In this document: piece by piece, positions 23,690 through 30,972 of the stretch | How the letters are laid out: each line of letters starts with the position of its first letter | Numbering within the stretch: position 1 is the stretch's first letter | From: Pontibacillus chungwhensis | GTDB taxonomy: Bacteria > Bacillota > Bacilli > Bacillales > BH030062 | DNA length: 64,000 nt | Reading direction: 5' to 3' | Assembly (NCBI RefSeq): GCF_030166655.1 | Contig: NZ_CP126446.1 | Coordinates: 1,240,001-1,304,000 of the forward strand | Notes under the pieces: model-generated | Database searches by the model: none | Seen by the model: only the letters and a program-made list of their open reading frames with translations | Told to the model about the DNA's origin: nothing | Program-made: the position numbers and the translations under genes

Positions 23690-24391
23690 TTATGAGTCTT
23701 TTACCTGATCGATGTAGAGCGTTCCGTCCTTTTGAACTTCTGCATAGAAGACGTCAGATAGTTTATTCACTCCTGCTTGCTGAAGCTGCTGCTCAAGCCA
23801 GCTGTCGGTAACGTGTAATTTATCGAGGTTCTTATGAAGCACTTTGCCGTCAGATATAATTTCTGTCGTCGTTGGAAAGACCGGCGATGTAATCGCTCCA
23901 GAGGCTAGTCCCTTTTTCGTTAAGGGCTGGTTCGCTTCTTTCTTTGATACAGAAATCTTGCCATCTGTCTCCAAAATAGCATAATCCACTTCTGAGATAG
24001 AAAAGGCATTTTTCTTCCGAAGCATCGCTTTTAAAACATCAAGGTCAATCCGTGCTTTCCTCATCTCTTCGTCCATAACTTTACCGTCTTTAATCAAAAT
24101 GATCGGATCCCCGTCCAATACGAGGCGCAGTTTCTTCGATTTGATGTCGAGATATCCCATTACAATCGTTAAAATAGCCCAAACGACCAAAGCATAGAGT
24201 CCGTAGGCGATGCTAAACGTCTTGTCGATCGCAAGGCTCGCGCCAATGGTTCCTAATGAAATCGCAGATACAAAATTAAAGAAGGTCATCTGCCCGATTT
24301 CCTTGCGCCCCATGATTCTCGTTAGGAGAATCAGCACAAAGAAAGCGATCAGAAGCCTTAAGGTCAGTTCGCTGAATGACAATGGAAACAC
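23690..24391 (-). CDS. DUF421 (YetF-type) membrane protein
   Basis: The 233-residue protein has three N-terminal membrane segments ('LLIAFFVLILLTRIMGRKEIGQMTFFNFVSAISLGTIGASLAID') and a soluble C-terminal DUF421 domain ('RKARIDLDVLKAMLRKKNAFSISEVDYAILETDGKISV'). The G-R-K-E-I-G-Q and 'EVDYAILETDG' stretches are diagnostic. YetF-type proteins occur in sporulating bacilli and some sit in germinant-receptor-related roles; the biochemical function is not firmly known. A paralog lies at 30973-31665. Confidence 0.9.
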   Translation of the reverse strand: MFPLSFSELTLRLLIAFFVLILLTRIMGRKEIGQMTFFNFVSAISLGTIGASLAIDKTFSIAYGLYALVVWAILTIVMGYLDIKSKKLRLVLDGDPIILIKDGKVMDEEMRKARIDLDVLKAMLRKKNAFSISEVDYAILETDGKISVSKKEANQPLTKKGLASGAITSPVFPTTTEIISDGKVLHKNLDKLHVTDSWLEQQLQQAGVNKLSDVFYAEVQKDGTLYIDQVKDS

Positions 24392-24483
24392 CCGTTTCTA
24401 GTTGGAGTTGGTATGCTTTGGTTAGGTTTTGTTAATCTGGTGGGGATTATTCGTGGGGATGGGGTTGAGGGGCGACTGGGATG

Positions 24484-24545
24484 GGGGGACAGGTTCATTG
24501 TCCCGCGGGACCAGGGACCTGAACCCCTGTCCCGGTCCCATCGGG
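24484..24545. repeat. GC-rich palindromic repeat, copy 1
   Basis: GGGGACAGGTTCATTGTCCC, GCGGGACCAGGGACCTG and AACCCCTGTCCCGG: arms GGGACAGGTTC and GAACCTGTCCC-like flank a central CCCGCGGG. It lies between divergent genes. Confidence 0.8.
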
Positions 24546-24594
24546 GTGAAACCTTTTTTGCTAGCTATCGTCTATAACGATGGAGGTGGTAAAA

Positions 24595-24993
24595 ATGATG
24601 AGGATGATCTTTCTTGCTGGTGCTCTGCTACTAGCAGCTTGTTCCAATGAAGCAACCCTGACGCGGGTAGATGTTCAACAAGCAAGCCAGGATGATACAT
24701 ATGAAGATGTGAAGAAGATAATGGACCCAGAAGTCCTTGAATCCTTGGAAAAGGTTATACAAGAGGTGGAGTGGGATAACACCATTACTGTGGATATGGC
24801 GAGGCAACCAGATGTCAAAGCAGTGCTTTTCTACCAAGAGGAAAAAGAAATGCCTGAGCGCTTGGTTCGGTTTGACGTTTGGTTCAATGAAGAAGCAGGG
24901 ACAGCTACGATTGTCAGTGACAAAGAAAATCAGGGATATGGCAAGGCGGACCAGGAACAAGCGGAAGTGTTGAGAGAACTCTTGTTGGAGTAG
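24595..24993 (+). CDS. Small lipoprotein, paralog of the one at 1.0 kb
   Basis: The 132-residue precursor has a lipobox 'LLAAC' (Cys16) after a short basic N-terminus. The mature region repeats the landmarks of the protein at 1023-1427: L-T-R-V-D-V-Q-Q, E-V-E-W, 'KAVLFYQ', 'RFDVWF' and an L-R-E-L end. GGAGGTGG lies seven bases before the chosen ATG; an earlier in-frame ATG overlaps the binding site. Its GNAT neighbour begins 9 nt after the stop and is probably co-transcribed. Function unknown. Confidence 0.8.
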   Translation: MMRMIFLAGALLLAACSNEATLTRVDVQQASQDDTYEDVKKIMDPEVLESLEKVIQEVEWDNTITVDMARQPDVKAVLFYQEEKEMPERLVRFDVWFNEEAGTATIVSDKENQGYGKADQEQAEVLRELLLE

Positions 24994-25002
24994 GAAAAGG
25001 GG

Positions 25003-25467
25003 ATGAGGAAAGTGCATGTGCATGTTCGTGATCTAGATTATACGAATAAGGAGATCGTAAGAAAAGTAAAGGTGAAGCCCGGGCAAGAGCAATTCATTGA
25101 AACGGTGGATGAATGTTTACAAGAAGCAGCCACCTATCACCAGTGGCATCCGGTCGCGATTTATGCCGATGGTCGTGTGGTTGGGTTTGCGATGTATGGA
25201 TCTTTTGGGGCGAACAAAGATACGTGGATCGACCGCATCATTATAGACGAACAAGAGCAAGGAAAAGGGCTAGGGAAAAAAGCGATGAGGGAACTGATGG
25301 ATATTGTTCCGAATGAGTACGGGGTGAGTGTGCTCTACTTAAGCATTATTGAAGAGAATAAGGTGGCCCGGCGGTTGTATGAGAGTCTTGGTTTCGAATA
25401 CATACATGAAAAAGACCCGAATGGAGAGTTGATCTTTAAATGGGAGAAAGGGGATTGGGGTTTCTGA
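25003..25467 (+). CDS. GNAT family N-acetyltransferase
   Basis: The 154-residue protein has 'WIDRIIIDEQEQGKGLGKKAMRELMDIV' (Q-G-K-G-L-G acetyl-CoA loop) and 'SIIEENKVARRLYESLGFEYI' (N-x-x-A-x-x-x-Y-x-x-x-G-F). It resembles the spermine/spermidine acetyltransferase group (BltD/PaiA-like), and Y-A-D-G-R-V-V-G-F-A-M-Y is the matching central strand; the substrate remains an inference. The first ATG abuts AAAAGGGG; a GTG three codons on has a better spacing and may be the true start. Confidence 0.88.
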   Translation: MRKVHVHVRDLDYTNKEIVRKVKVKPGQEQFIETVDECLQEAATYHQWHPVAIYADGRVVGFAMYGSFGANKDTWIDRIIIDEQEQGKGLGKKAMRELMDIVPNEYGVSVLYLSIIEENKVARRLYESLGFEYIHEKDPNGELIFKWEKGDWGF

Positions 25468-25489
25468 CTCAGGTGATTCTCTCAGTCTC

Positions 25490-25700
25490 GAGCTCTGTGA
25501 CGTTTGGAGAGGTCAAGCACGTAAAAAGGGCACAGATAGATCCTTTCTCTTACATTTCAAACCAAATAACAAAGCAAAAGGGCAGAGATTCGGTTGATCT
25601 CTGCCCTTTTGCTTGTTTTCTAAGGGAGAAAAGTCACAGATAAGCTGTTTCTGTGCCCTTTTTCCCCTTTTGGATCTAAAAAGGTCACAGAGGGCTGCAG
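25490..25700. repeat. Multi-hairpin extragenic element
   Basis: AAAAAGGGCACAGATAG, GCAAAAGGGCAGAGATTCGG / TGATCTCTGCCCTTTTGC, GAAAAGTCACAGATAAGC / TCTGTGCCCTTTTTCCCC and AAAAAGGTCACAGAGGGC. The central arms are a near-perfect 17-bp stem that can terminate the GNAT transcript. Confidence 0.75.
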
Positions 25701-25721
25701 TGTTGAGTGTAGAGGCGCGAG

Positions 25722-25828
25722 GGATGGGGACAGGTTCGTCGTCCCGCGGGACCAGGGACCTGACCCCTCGTCCCGCGGGACAAGGAACCTGTCCCCCCCA
25801 TCCCACCAGGAACCTGTCCCCAAATCCC
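25722..25828. repeat. GC-rich palindromic repeat, copy 2 (extended)
   Basis: GGGGACAGGTTCGTCGTCCC, GCGGGACCAGGGACCTGACC, then a second CCCGCGGGACAAGGAACCTG and an extra ACCAGGAACCTGTCCCC. It is about one and a half units long and ends about 10 nt before the tetR -35 box. Confidence 0.8.
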
Positions 25829-25838
25829 AACTTTTTTG

Positions 25839-25898
25839 TTGACATATGACACTGTGTCACATACAATACAATCTGTGCACATATGACACCGTGTCATA
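25839..25898 (+). promoter_or_regulatory. tetR promoter with two palindromic operators
   Basis: TTGACA and TACAAT, separated by 17 bp, form an almost consensus sigma-A promoter. The palindrome TGACACTGTGTCA fills its spacer, and a second, TATGACACCGTGTCATA, lies 24 bp on, just before the tetR ribosome-binding site. Both match in every arm base, so the encoded TetR protein very likely binds here and represses its own operon. Confidence 0.85.
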
Positions 25899-25920
25899 AG
25901 AAACGGAGAGATGCGAAACT

Positions 25921-26535
25921 ATGCCTAATCCTACTTTTTTTAATCTTGCTGAAGAGAAGCGTCGTGAATTAATTCGAGCTGCTTACCAGGAGTTCTCGCG
26001 AGCACCTTTTGCTGAGGCGTTAATCGCCAATATCGTAAAGAGTGCGGGGATCTCGAGGGGGAGCTTTTATCAATATTTCGAAGATAAAGAAGATCTTTAC
26101 TTCTATCTTCTCAATAAGCATGCTGAGAAGAGCAAGGAGCGCTTTTATAAAAGCTTAAAGGAACGTGATGGTGATCTGATGGAGGCGTTTGTGGATATGT
26201 TCCAGCAAATGCTTGAGAAGTTCGATAATGCGGAATACCGCGGATTTTTCCAGAACACGTTCTTGAACATGAATCACCGAATCGAGAATACGTTTACTCG
26301 GTCCTTCGATGAAGGGAAGTACCATGCTGAGCTTGTTGAGATCAGTGAGCAGGTCGACCGGGAAAAAATCAATTTCTCATCAGATAAAGAGTTTATCCAT
26401 ATGGTCAACATGACGAGGGCGATTACTTTCAGACACATGATGAAGCATTTTGCTAACCAAGAAAGTTCGAAGGAAGAGGCTATTGAGGACTACCGTTTTG
26501 ATATCGAATTGTTGAAGCGGGGATTTAGCAAATAA
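25921..26535 (+). CDS. TetR family repressor
   Basis: The 204-residue protein begins with the TetR DNA-binding domain: 'FFNLAEEKRRELIRAAYQEFSRAPFAEALIANIVKSAGISRGSFYQYFEDKEDLYFYLLNKH' (helix-turn-helix around residues 25-55, G-S-F-Y-Q-Y-F motif). The rest is the helical ligand-binding domain. It starts 24 nt before the MFS gene and lies behind a promoter with two palindromes, so it most likely represses itself and the exporter until a toxic compound binds. Confidence 0.92.
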   Translation: MPNPTFFNLAEEKRRELIRAAYQEFSRAPFAEALIANIVKSAGISRGSFYQYFEDKEDLYFYLLNKHAEKSKERFYKSLKERDGDLMEAFVDMFQQMLEKFDNAEYRGFFQNTFLNMNHRIENTFTRSFDEGKYHAELVEISEQVDREKINFSSDKEFIHMVNMTRAITFRHMMKHFANQESSKEEAIEDYRFDIELLKRGFSK

Positions 26536-26559
26536 TAGAGAGAAAAAGGAGATGACACC

Positions 26560-28038
26560 ATGGCAGAGGCGACTCAGGAAAAGGTTACACAAGAGGAAGA
26601 ACAACAACCAAGCTACAACCGAACCGCCCTTGTGGCTGTGCTGTTAGTCAGTGCGTTCGTGGCTGTATTAAACCAGACACTGCTTAATACCGCATTGCCG
26701 AGTATTATGAACAGCTTAGACGTTACGTACAGCACCGCCCAGTGGCTGATGACTGGGTTTATGCTCGTTAACGGGGTAATGATCCCAGTTACAGCGTTTT
26801 TAATTGAGAAATTTACAACACGGAAATTATTCTTCACGGCGATGGGGTTATTCACACTTGGTACGCTCATTGCTGCGCTTGCACCAAGCTTTCCGGTCCT
26901 ATTGATGGGACGCTTAGTGCAAGCCGGCGGGGCTGGTATTATGATGCCTCTTATGCAGACCGTGTTATTAATGGTCTTCCCGATCGAAAAGCGCGGAGCT
27001 GCGATGGGAATGGCCGGACTTGTTATTGCGTTTGGTCCAGCGATTGGGCCAACATTATCCGGTTATCTTGTCGAGAACTATTCATGGCGCTTGCCGTTTA
27101 TCGTGATCTTACCAATCGCAGCAGCGTCGATTATCTTCGGGATGTTCGCCCTGAAGAACGTTACGAAACAATCCAATCCACGCATTGATATCCTTTCTGT
27201 TATTCTGTCCACGTTTGGTTTCGGTGGGCTGCTCTATGGGCTGAGCAGCGCCGGAAACAAAGGGTGGGATAGCCCGATTGTGTATATCAGTCTTATTGTA
27301 GGTGCCCTTTCGTTAACGGCATTTATTACGAGACAGTTCAGACTTGAAAAACCAATCTTAGAATTCCGCGTCTTCAAGCATAAGATCTTCGCCATTGCAG
27401 CGAGTACGACGATGATTGTGATGATGGCGATGATCGGTGCGGAGCTATTGTTGCCGATCTATATTCAAGATATGCGCGGATTCACAGCGCTTGAGTCAGG
27501 GCTCTTGCTCTTACCAGGTGCGATTGTAATGGGGATTATGTCGCCGATTGCCGGTCGTTTATTTGATAAATTCGGTGCGCGCTGGCTGGGCGTGATCGGA
27601 CTCACGATCGTAACGGTGACAACCTATCAGTTTACCAATCTGACAGCAACGACGTCTTACACGTTCATCCTCGTGATCTATGCGATCCGCATGATGGGGA
27701 TTTCCCTTGTGATGATGCCTGTTTCAACAGCCGGTTTAAACCAGCTGCCAAAACGCATTATCGCTCACGGTACCGCGATGAACAACACGATGAGAACCGT
27801 AGCCGGATCAATCGGTACGGCACTTCTTGTTACTGTAATGACGAATGCGTCAAAAGCGTATGAACCGAACATGCAAGAATACGCAAATGCCTCAGCTGAA
27901 CAGGCCAAAGGCTTAATCGCACGAGATGCCGCCATTCACGGCATGAACGTAGCCTTTTGGGTAGCGACAGGGATTGCGTTTGTAGGGATCATTCTTTCTC
28001 TATTCTTGCAAAATAAAGCTCCGAACCGAGAGGAGTAA
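26560..28038 (+). CDS. MFS multidrug exporter, DHA2 family
   Basis: The 492-residue protein has about 14 hydrophobic segments. Early markers are 'LNQTLLNTALPSIMNSLDVTYSTAQWLMTGFMLVNGVMIPVTAF' (motif D1 of the DHA2 family) and 'RLVQAGGAGIMMPLMQTVLL'; motif C appears as 'GLVIAFGPAIGPTLSGYLVENYSWR' with the G-P-x-x-G-P-x-x-x-G pattern of drug antiporters. It should export drugs by proton antiport across the cell membrane, like LmrB or EmrB. AAAAAGGAGATGACACC precedes ATG; it forms an operon with tetR. Confidence 0.93.
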   Translation: MAEATQEKVTQEEEQQPSYNRTALVAVLLVSAFVAVLNQTLLNTALPSIMNSLDVTYSTAQWLMTGFMLVNGVMIPVTAFLIEKFTTRKLFFTAMGLFTLGTLIAALAPSFPVLLMGRLVQAGGAGIMMPLMQTVLLMVFPIEKRGAAMGMAGLVIAFGPAIGPTLSGYLVENYSWRLPFIVILPIAAASIIFGMFALKNVTKQSNPRIDILSVILSTFGFGGLLYGLSSAGNKGWDSPIVYISLIVGALSLTAFITRQFRLEKPILEFRVFKHKIFAIAASTTMIVMMAMIGAELLLPIYIQDMRGFTALESGLLLLPGAIVMGIMSPIAGRLFDKFGARWLGVIGLTIVTVTTYQFTNLTATTSYTFILVIYAIRMMGISLVMMPVSTAGLNQLPKRIIAHGTAMNNTMRTVAGSIGTALLVTVMTNASKAYEPNMQEYANASAEQAKGLIARDAAIHGMNVAFWVATGIAFVGIILSLFLQNKAPNREE

Positions 28039-28059
28039 GGGACGAGGAGACGGTTTCCT

Positions 28060-28115
28060 CGATCTCGTTAAAGAAGGGCAGAGATATGCTGAATCTCTGC
28101 TCTTTTTTTGTTTTT
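28060..28115 (+). terminator. Terminator of the tetR-MFS operon
   Basis: AAGGGCAGAGATATGCTGA and ATCTCTGCTCTTTTTTTG form a stem with a T7 tail. The arms belong to the multi-hairpin family. Confidence 0.7.
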
Positions 28116-28129
28116 GTTTGGAGTGGGAT

Positions 28130-28192
28130 GGGATGGGGGGACAGGTTCCTCGTCCCGCGGGACCGGGGACCTGACACCCTGTCCCGGCTGGG
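28130..28192. repeat. GC-rich palindromic repeat, copy 3
   Basis: GGGGGGACAGGTTCCTCGTC, CCGCGGGACCGGGGACCTG and ACACCCTGTCCCGG. It begins the gene-free stretch 28039-28587, which contains only repeats. Confidence 0.8.
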
Positions 28193-28195
28193 GGA

Positions 28196-28405
28196 GGAGA
28201 TCTGTGCCCTTTTAGGCTGCAAATGAAGTGAAAAGGTCACAGATCGAGCTTCTCTGTGACTTTTTGGAGCTATTAACCTTTGAAAAGGGAAGAGATAGGT
28301 TCTTTCTATGACCTTTTCCTTGCCAAATAGTGTGAAAAGGTAACAGATGATAGTTCTCTCTTACTTTTTGCCGCTTTTTAGGTTGCAAAAGGGCACAGAG
28401 CATCT
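28196..28405. repeat. Multi-hairpin extragenic element
   Basis: ATCTGTGCCCTTTTAGG / AAAAGGTCACAGATC, CTCTGTGACTTTTTGG / AAAAGGGAAGAGATAGG, TCTATGACCTTTTCC / AAAAGGTAACAGATG and TCTCTTACTTTTTGCC / AAAAGGGCACAGAGC. Four consecutive pairs, lacking the GGGCAGAG centre. Confidence 0.75.
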
Positions 28406-28412
28406 AGCGTTG

Positions 28413-28475
28413 CTGGGCCGGGGGACCTGACCCCTCGTCCCGCGGGACAATGAACCTGTCCCCCGGTCCCACATC
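28413..28475. repeat. GC-rich palindromic repeat, copy 4
   Basis: GGGGGACCTGACCCCTCGTC, CCGCGGGACAATGAACCTG and TCCCCCGGTCCC. Confidence 0.75.
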
Positions 28476-28587
28476 CCCCACAATTCTTGTTGAGGGGGTC
28501 TTTTTTTATATCGGATATTGTAAGATAATGGTAAGGGAGCCTGCTATGAAGATTGGTTAGGCTGCAACAAAGAAGAGGGGGAGCGGG

Positions 28588-29013
28588 ATGGTTAAAAAAA
28601 TTATGATAGGTCTGATCTTGATTGTTGTAGCGTTTTTTGTCGGGAATCAAGCCTGGCAAATGTACATGTTTCAATCGTTTAAGGAAGAGATGAACGAAAC
28701 GGTCACCAGTTCGCCTGAATATTATATGACTTCTGATTCGATTACGATTAAGCATTACGACAGCGGGCGTTCAGAGTACATAGAGGACCCGGGAAAAGTT
28801 GAAGCGTTTCTTGAGACGTTCAAGGAGATGGATTTGGAGCGGGTCTGGTTTCCTGGAGATTACGAAAAGAAATTGTATTGGATTGGTTTAGAGGGGCCAT
28901 TTCAATTTAGGTATATAGGGGAAGACCGAGTTGAGATTGGTAAAGGGAGCCGCGTGTTTGTGGCAAAAATTACGAATGGGGAGAATCCTTTTGAAATGAT
29001 TTATAATGAATGA
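28588..29013 (+). CDS. Hypothetical membrane-anchored protein
   Basis: The 141-residue protein has one N-terminal membrane segment ('IMIGLILIVVAFFVGNQAW') and an extracytoplasmic domain of about 115 residues with 'SITIKHYDSGRSEYIEDPGKVEAFLETFKEMDLER', which reads as a beta-rich fold. The middle recalls small anti-sigma-like or inhibitor domains, but I assign no family. GAGGGGGAGCGGG precedes ATG. Confidence 0.65.
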   Translation: MVKKIMIGLILIVVAFFVGNQAWQMYMFQSFKEEMNETVTSSPEYYMTSDSITIKHYDSGRSEYIEDPGKVEAFLETFKEMDLERVWFPGDYEKKLYWIGLEGPFQFRYIGEDRVEIGKGSRVFVAKITNGENPFEMIYNE

Positions 29014-29016
29014 GAG

Positions 29017-29046
29017 CGGGGACCTGGGGTCAGGTCCCGCCGGAAA
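29017..29046. repeat. Short GC-rich palindrome, copy 5
   Basis: GCGGGGACCTGGGGTCAGGT and CCCGCCGG form a short palindrome between the hypothetical protein and nat, using the same GGGACCTG vocabulary. Confidence 0.6.
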
Positions 29047-29060
29047 GGAAGTGAGCCCAC

Positions 29061-29861
29061 ATGAAATCATTGAATGAAGCTTACCGAGAACGAATCGGAT
29101 TGCCGCTTAACGAGGAACTGACCGTGAATCATCTTAACGAAGTGCTTGAAAAAACAGCCCGGGCCCTTCCGTTTGAGAATTTCAGAATTATAAATAAAAC
29201 GAGTCTGCCTGTTTCAAAAGAGAACCTGCAATTCAAGATTCTCGAGCAAGGAGAGGGCGGGCTGTGCTATGAACTCAATCCTCTTCTTTACTATTTCCTT
29301 CTCGACAATGGATTTAATGTTTCACTTGTGCGAGGGGAAGTATATAACGCGGAGAAGGAAGAGTGGTCTGATACCGGAAGAACCCATGCTGCGGTTTTGC
29401 TGCATGATCAATCACAGGATTACCTGATGGATGTAGGCTTTGGTGGCAACCTTCCGCTGACGCTCGTCCCGATGTCAGGAGAACCTGTCACCTCATGTAA
29501 CGGGGAGTACAAAGTGAGTCCGCTTGATACTGACTACGGAGACCACGTCCTCGAAGTGAAGGTGCGGGATAAAGATGCCGAGAGAAAGATTGGCTATGCC
29601 TTCAGCGCCAAGCCCCTCGTGGAAATCGATGAGGAAATGAACGACATTCAGCACCTCATAGAAACGCACGAGAAATCCAAATTCAATAAAGACCCACTAG
29701 CCGTTCAGCTTCTTCTAGAAGGAAGTCACACCCTGACCGCCTCTTCTTATACGAAATGGCAAAACGGGGAGAAGACAAAGGATACGATACAGGAGGGTGA
29801 GTTTGTTCGTCTTGCTGGGGAGAGGTTTGGATTAGTATGGAAGGGCGGAGCTTCTAATTAA
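29061..29861 (+). CDS. nat: Arylamine N-acetyltransferase
   Basis: The 266-residue enzyme has the NAT catalytic triad: Cys69 in 'GGLCYELNPLLYYFL', His in 'GRTHAAVLLH' and Asp in 'YLMDVGFGG'. It transfers acetyl groups from acetyl-CoA to arylamines and hydrazines in the cytoplasm, which serves detoxification. The N-terminal 'PFENFRIINK' matches the conserved 'LPFENL.I' segment. The length is normal. GAAAGGAAGTG precedes ATG. Confidence 0.92.
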   Translation: MKSLNEAYRERIGLPLNEELTVNHLNEVLEKTARALPFENFRIINKTSLPVSKENLQFKILEQGEGGLCYELNPLLYYFLLDNGFNVSLVRGEVYNAEKEEWSDTGRTHAAVLLHDQSQDYLMDVGFGGNLPLTLVPMSGEPVTSCNGEYKVSPLDTDYGDHVLEVKVRDKDAERKIGYAFSAKPLVEIDEEMNDIQHLIETHEKSKFNKDPLAVQLLLEGSHTLTASSYTKWQNGEKTKDTIQEGEFVRLAGERFGLVWKGGASN

Positions 29862-29869
29862 AGAGCATT

Positions 29870-30032
29870 AGAGACTCTGTGACCTTTTGAAAGTATTGTT
29901 GCTCGAAAAGGTAACTGAACGCTCTTTTCTATGACGTTTTCATTTGTTCTATATAGAAAAAGGTAAGAGATCCTCTGTATCTCTTACCTTTTTCTTGTTT
30001 TAATCCTTTGAAAGGTAACAGATCAGAGCTTT
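29870..30032. repeat. Multi-hairpin extragenic element
   Basis: ACTCTGTGACCTTTTGAAAG / CGAAAAGGTAACTGAACGC and a central pair AAAAAGGTAAGAGATCC / TCTCTTACCTTTTTC with a T tail, then GAAAGGTAACAGATCAGAGC. In this copy the central arm reads GGTAAGAG rather than GGGCAGAG, and both arms have changed together. Confidence 0.7.
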
Positions 30033-30033
30033 G

Positions 30034-30095
30034 TGCGGGACAAGGTACCTGACCCCCGGTCCCGCGGGACGACGAACCTGTCCCTCCATCCCACT
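30034..30095. repeat. GC-rich palindromic repeat, copy 6
   Basis: GCGGGACAAGGTACCTGACC, CCCGGTCCCGCGGGACGACG and AACCTGTCCCTCC. The 318-nt gap between 29862 and 30179 holds this and the preceding element. Confidence 0.75.
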
Positions 30096-30179
30096 ACCCC
30101 CCACTCAAAAAAATTTCCAACCAACAGGCACCTCCCACTCACTTCTTTGCGATTATAGAAGTGAAAGGAGGTGATCGAC

Positions 30180-30401
30180 ATGGCAATCACAAACAAAATG
30201 AAATCTCAGTTGCAGATTGTACTTGAAGATGGTCTTGATGAAGAAGGCAACATGACGTTTAAGAACAAGAACTTCAACAATGTGAAAACCGATGCAACAG
30301 CTGATCAGCTATTTGCTGTAGCGAGTGCGCTTGTTCCACTTCAGCAGCGTAGCTTAGCTGGCATCGAACGTAACGACTCAAGTCTAATTATTGGAGCGTA
30401 A
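30180..30401 (+). CDS. DUF1659 protein
   Basis: The 73-residue protein matches DUF1659: 'KSQLQIVLEDGLDEEGNMTFKNKNFNNVKTDATADQLFAVASALVPLQ' with a C-terminal 'IERNDSSLI'. Family members are small soluble proteins of unknown function found in bacilli beside DUF2922 and YvrJ. The ATG is preceded by GAAAGGAGGTGATCGAC, nine bases away; an alternative ATG-like start three codons earlier overlaps the site. First gene of a three-gene set. Confidence 0.9.
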   Translation: MAITNKMKSQLQIVLEDGLDEEGNMTFKNKNFNNVKTDATADQLFAVASALVPLQQRSLAGIERNDSSLIIGA

Positions 30402-30429
30402 ATTATTCTAAACGAAAGGGGAGGTCAAG

Positions 30430-30645
30430 ATGGCGAAGAAGCTTGAAATGAAATTTGAAAATGAATTAGGGCGTACGGTGACGATCAGTCTCGATGACCC
30501 AGTTGAGCCAGTTGACGTCGTTCAGCTAAACGCGGCGATGGATGAGATTGTGGCTCAGAATTGTTTTACATCAAGTGGAGGCGAACTATTGAGCAAAAAG
30601 GAAGCAAGGATCGTTGAACGAAACGTAGCCGATATCGAACTATAA
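30430..30645 (+). CDS. DUF2922 protein
   Basis: The 71-residue protein matches DUF2922: 'KKLEMKFENELGRTVTISLDDPVEPVDVVQLNAAMDEIVAQNCFTSSGGELLSKKEARIVER'. These proteins accompany DUF1659 in bacilli and are of unknown function. GGGGAGGTCAAG precedes ATG; the gap from the previous gene is 28 nt, indicating an operon. An AAAAAAGGGAGAGG/CCTCTCCCTTTTT hairpin follows directly. Confidence 0.9.
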   Translation: MAKKLEMKFENELGRTVTISLDDPVEPVDVVQLNAAMDEIVAQNCFTSSGGELLSKKEARIVERNVADIEL

Positions 30646-30649
30646 TCTA

Positions 30650-30680
30650 AAAAAGGGAGAGGGCTGCCTCTCCCTTTTTG
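30650..30680 (+). terminator. Hairpin between the DUF2922 and YvrJ genes
   Basis: AAAAAGGGAGAGG and CCTCTCCCTTTTT make a 13-bp stem with a short CTG loop. It may reduce transcription into the yvrJ-like gene. Confidence 0.65.
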
Positions 30681-30702
30681 AGTATAGAAAGGAAGTGTCT
30701 TA

Positions 30703-30843
30703 ATGGAGGAGTGGATGACGTGGGTGCCCGAAGTGGGCTTTCCGGTTCTTGTAACCTTTTACCTGTTGCACAGAATGGAAGGGAAACTCGACATGCTCGT
30801 AGCGAGCATCCATCACCTGGCTGAACAGATGAAAGTCGGATAA
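30703..30843 (+). CDS. YvrJ family small membrane protein
   Basis: A 46-residue protein: one hydrophobic segment within 'WVPEVGFPVLVTFYLLHRMEGKL' followed by an amphipathic tail 'MLVASIHHLAEQM'. This is the YvrJ pattern (V-G-F-P-x-x-V-T/A-x-Y-L-L-x-R-x-E). AAAGGAAGTGTCTTA precedes ATG. It completes the DUF1659-DUF2922-YvrJ set common in Bacillus relatives; the function is unknown. Confidence 0.88.
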   Translation: MEEWMTWVPEVGFPVLVTFYLLHRMEGKLDMLVASIHHLAEQMKVG

Positions 30844-30845
30844 AG

Positions 30846-30892
30846 AAAACGGACGCGAGAAGGCTTAAAGCCATTTCACGTCCGTTTTTTGT
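30846..30892 (+). terminator. Terminator of the DUF1659-DUF2922-YvrJ operon
   Basis: AAACGGACG and CGTCCGTTTTTT form the stem, enclosing a smaller GGCTTAAAGCC hairpin. Confidence 0.7.
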
Positions 30893-30903
30893 GAGGGAAG
30901 AGC

Positions 30904-30964
30904 CGGGACGAGGGGACAGGTCCCTAGTCCCGCGGGACGGGGAACCTGTCCCCCAGTCCCGGTC
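30904..30964. repeat. GC-rich palindromic repeat, copy 7
   Basis: GGGGACAGGTCCCTAGTCCC, GCGGGACGGGGAACCTGTCC and CCCAGTCCC. It lies between convergent genes and is nearly identical to copy 8. Confidence 0.8.
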
Positions 30965-30972
30965 TCAAACGC

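Noticed and set aside
23459-23695. Open frame on the + strand opposite the 23342 gene
   Set aside because: It is antisense to a membrane protein gene, has no binding site and no protein-like pattern.
25513-25897. Frames of 60-117 codons across the repeats between the GNAT and tetR genes
   Set aside because: They consist only of the multi-hairpin and GC-palindrome repeats and share no features with proteins.
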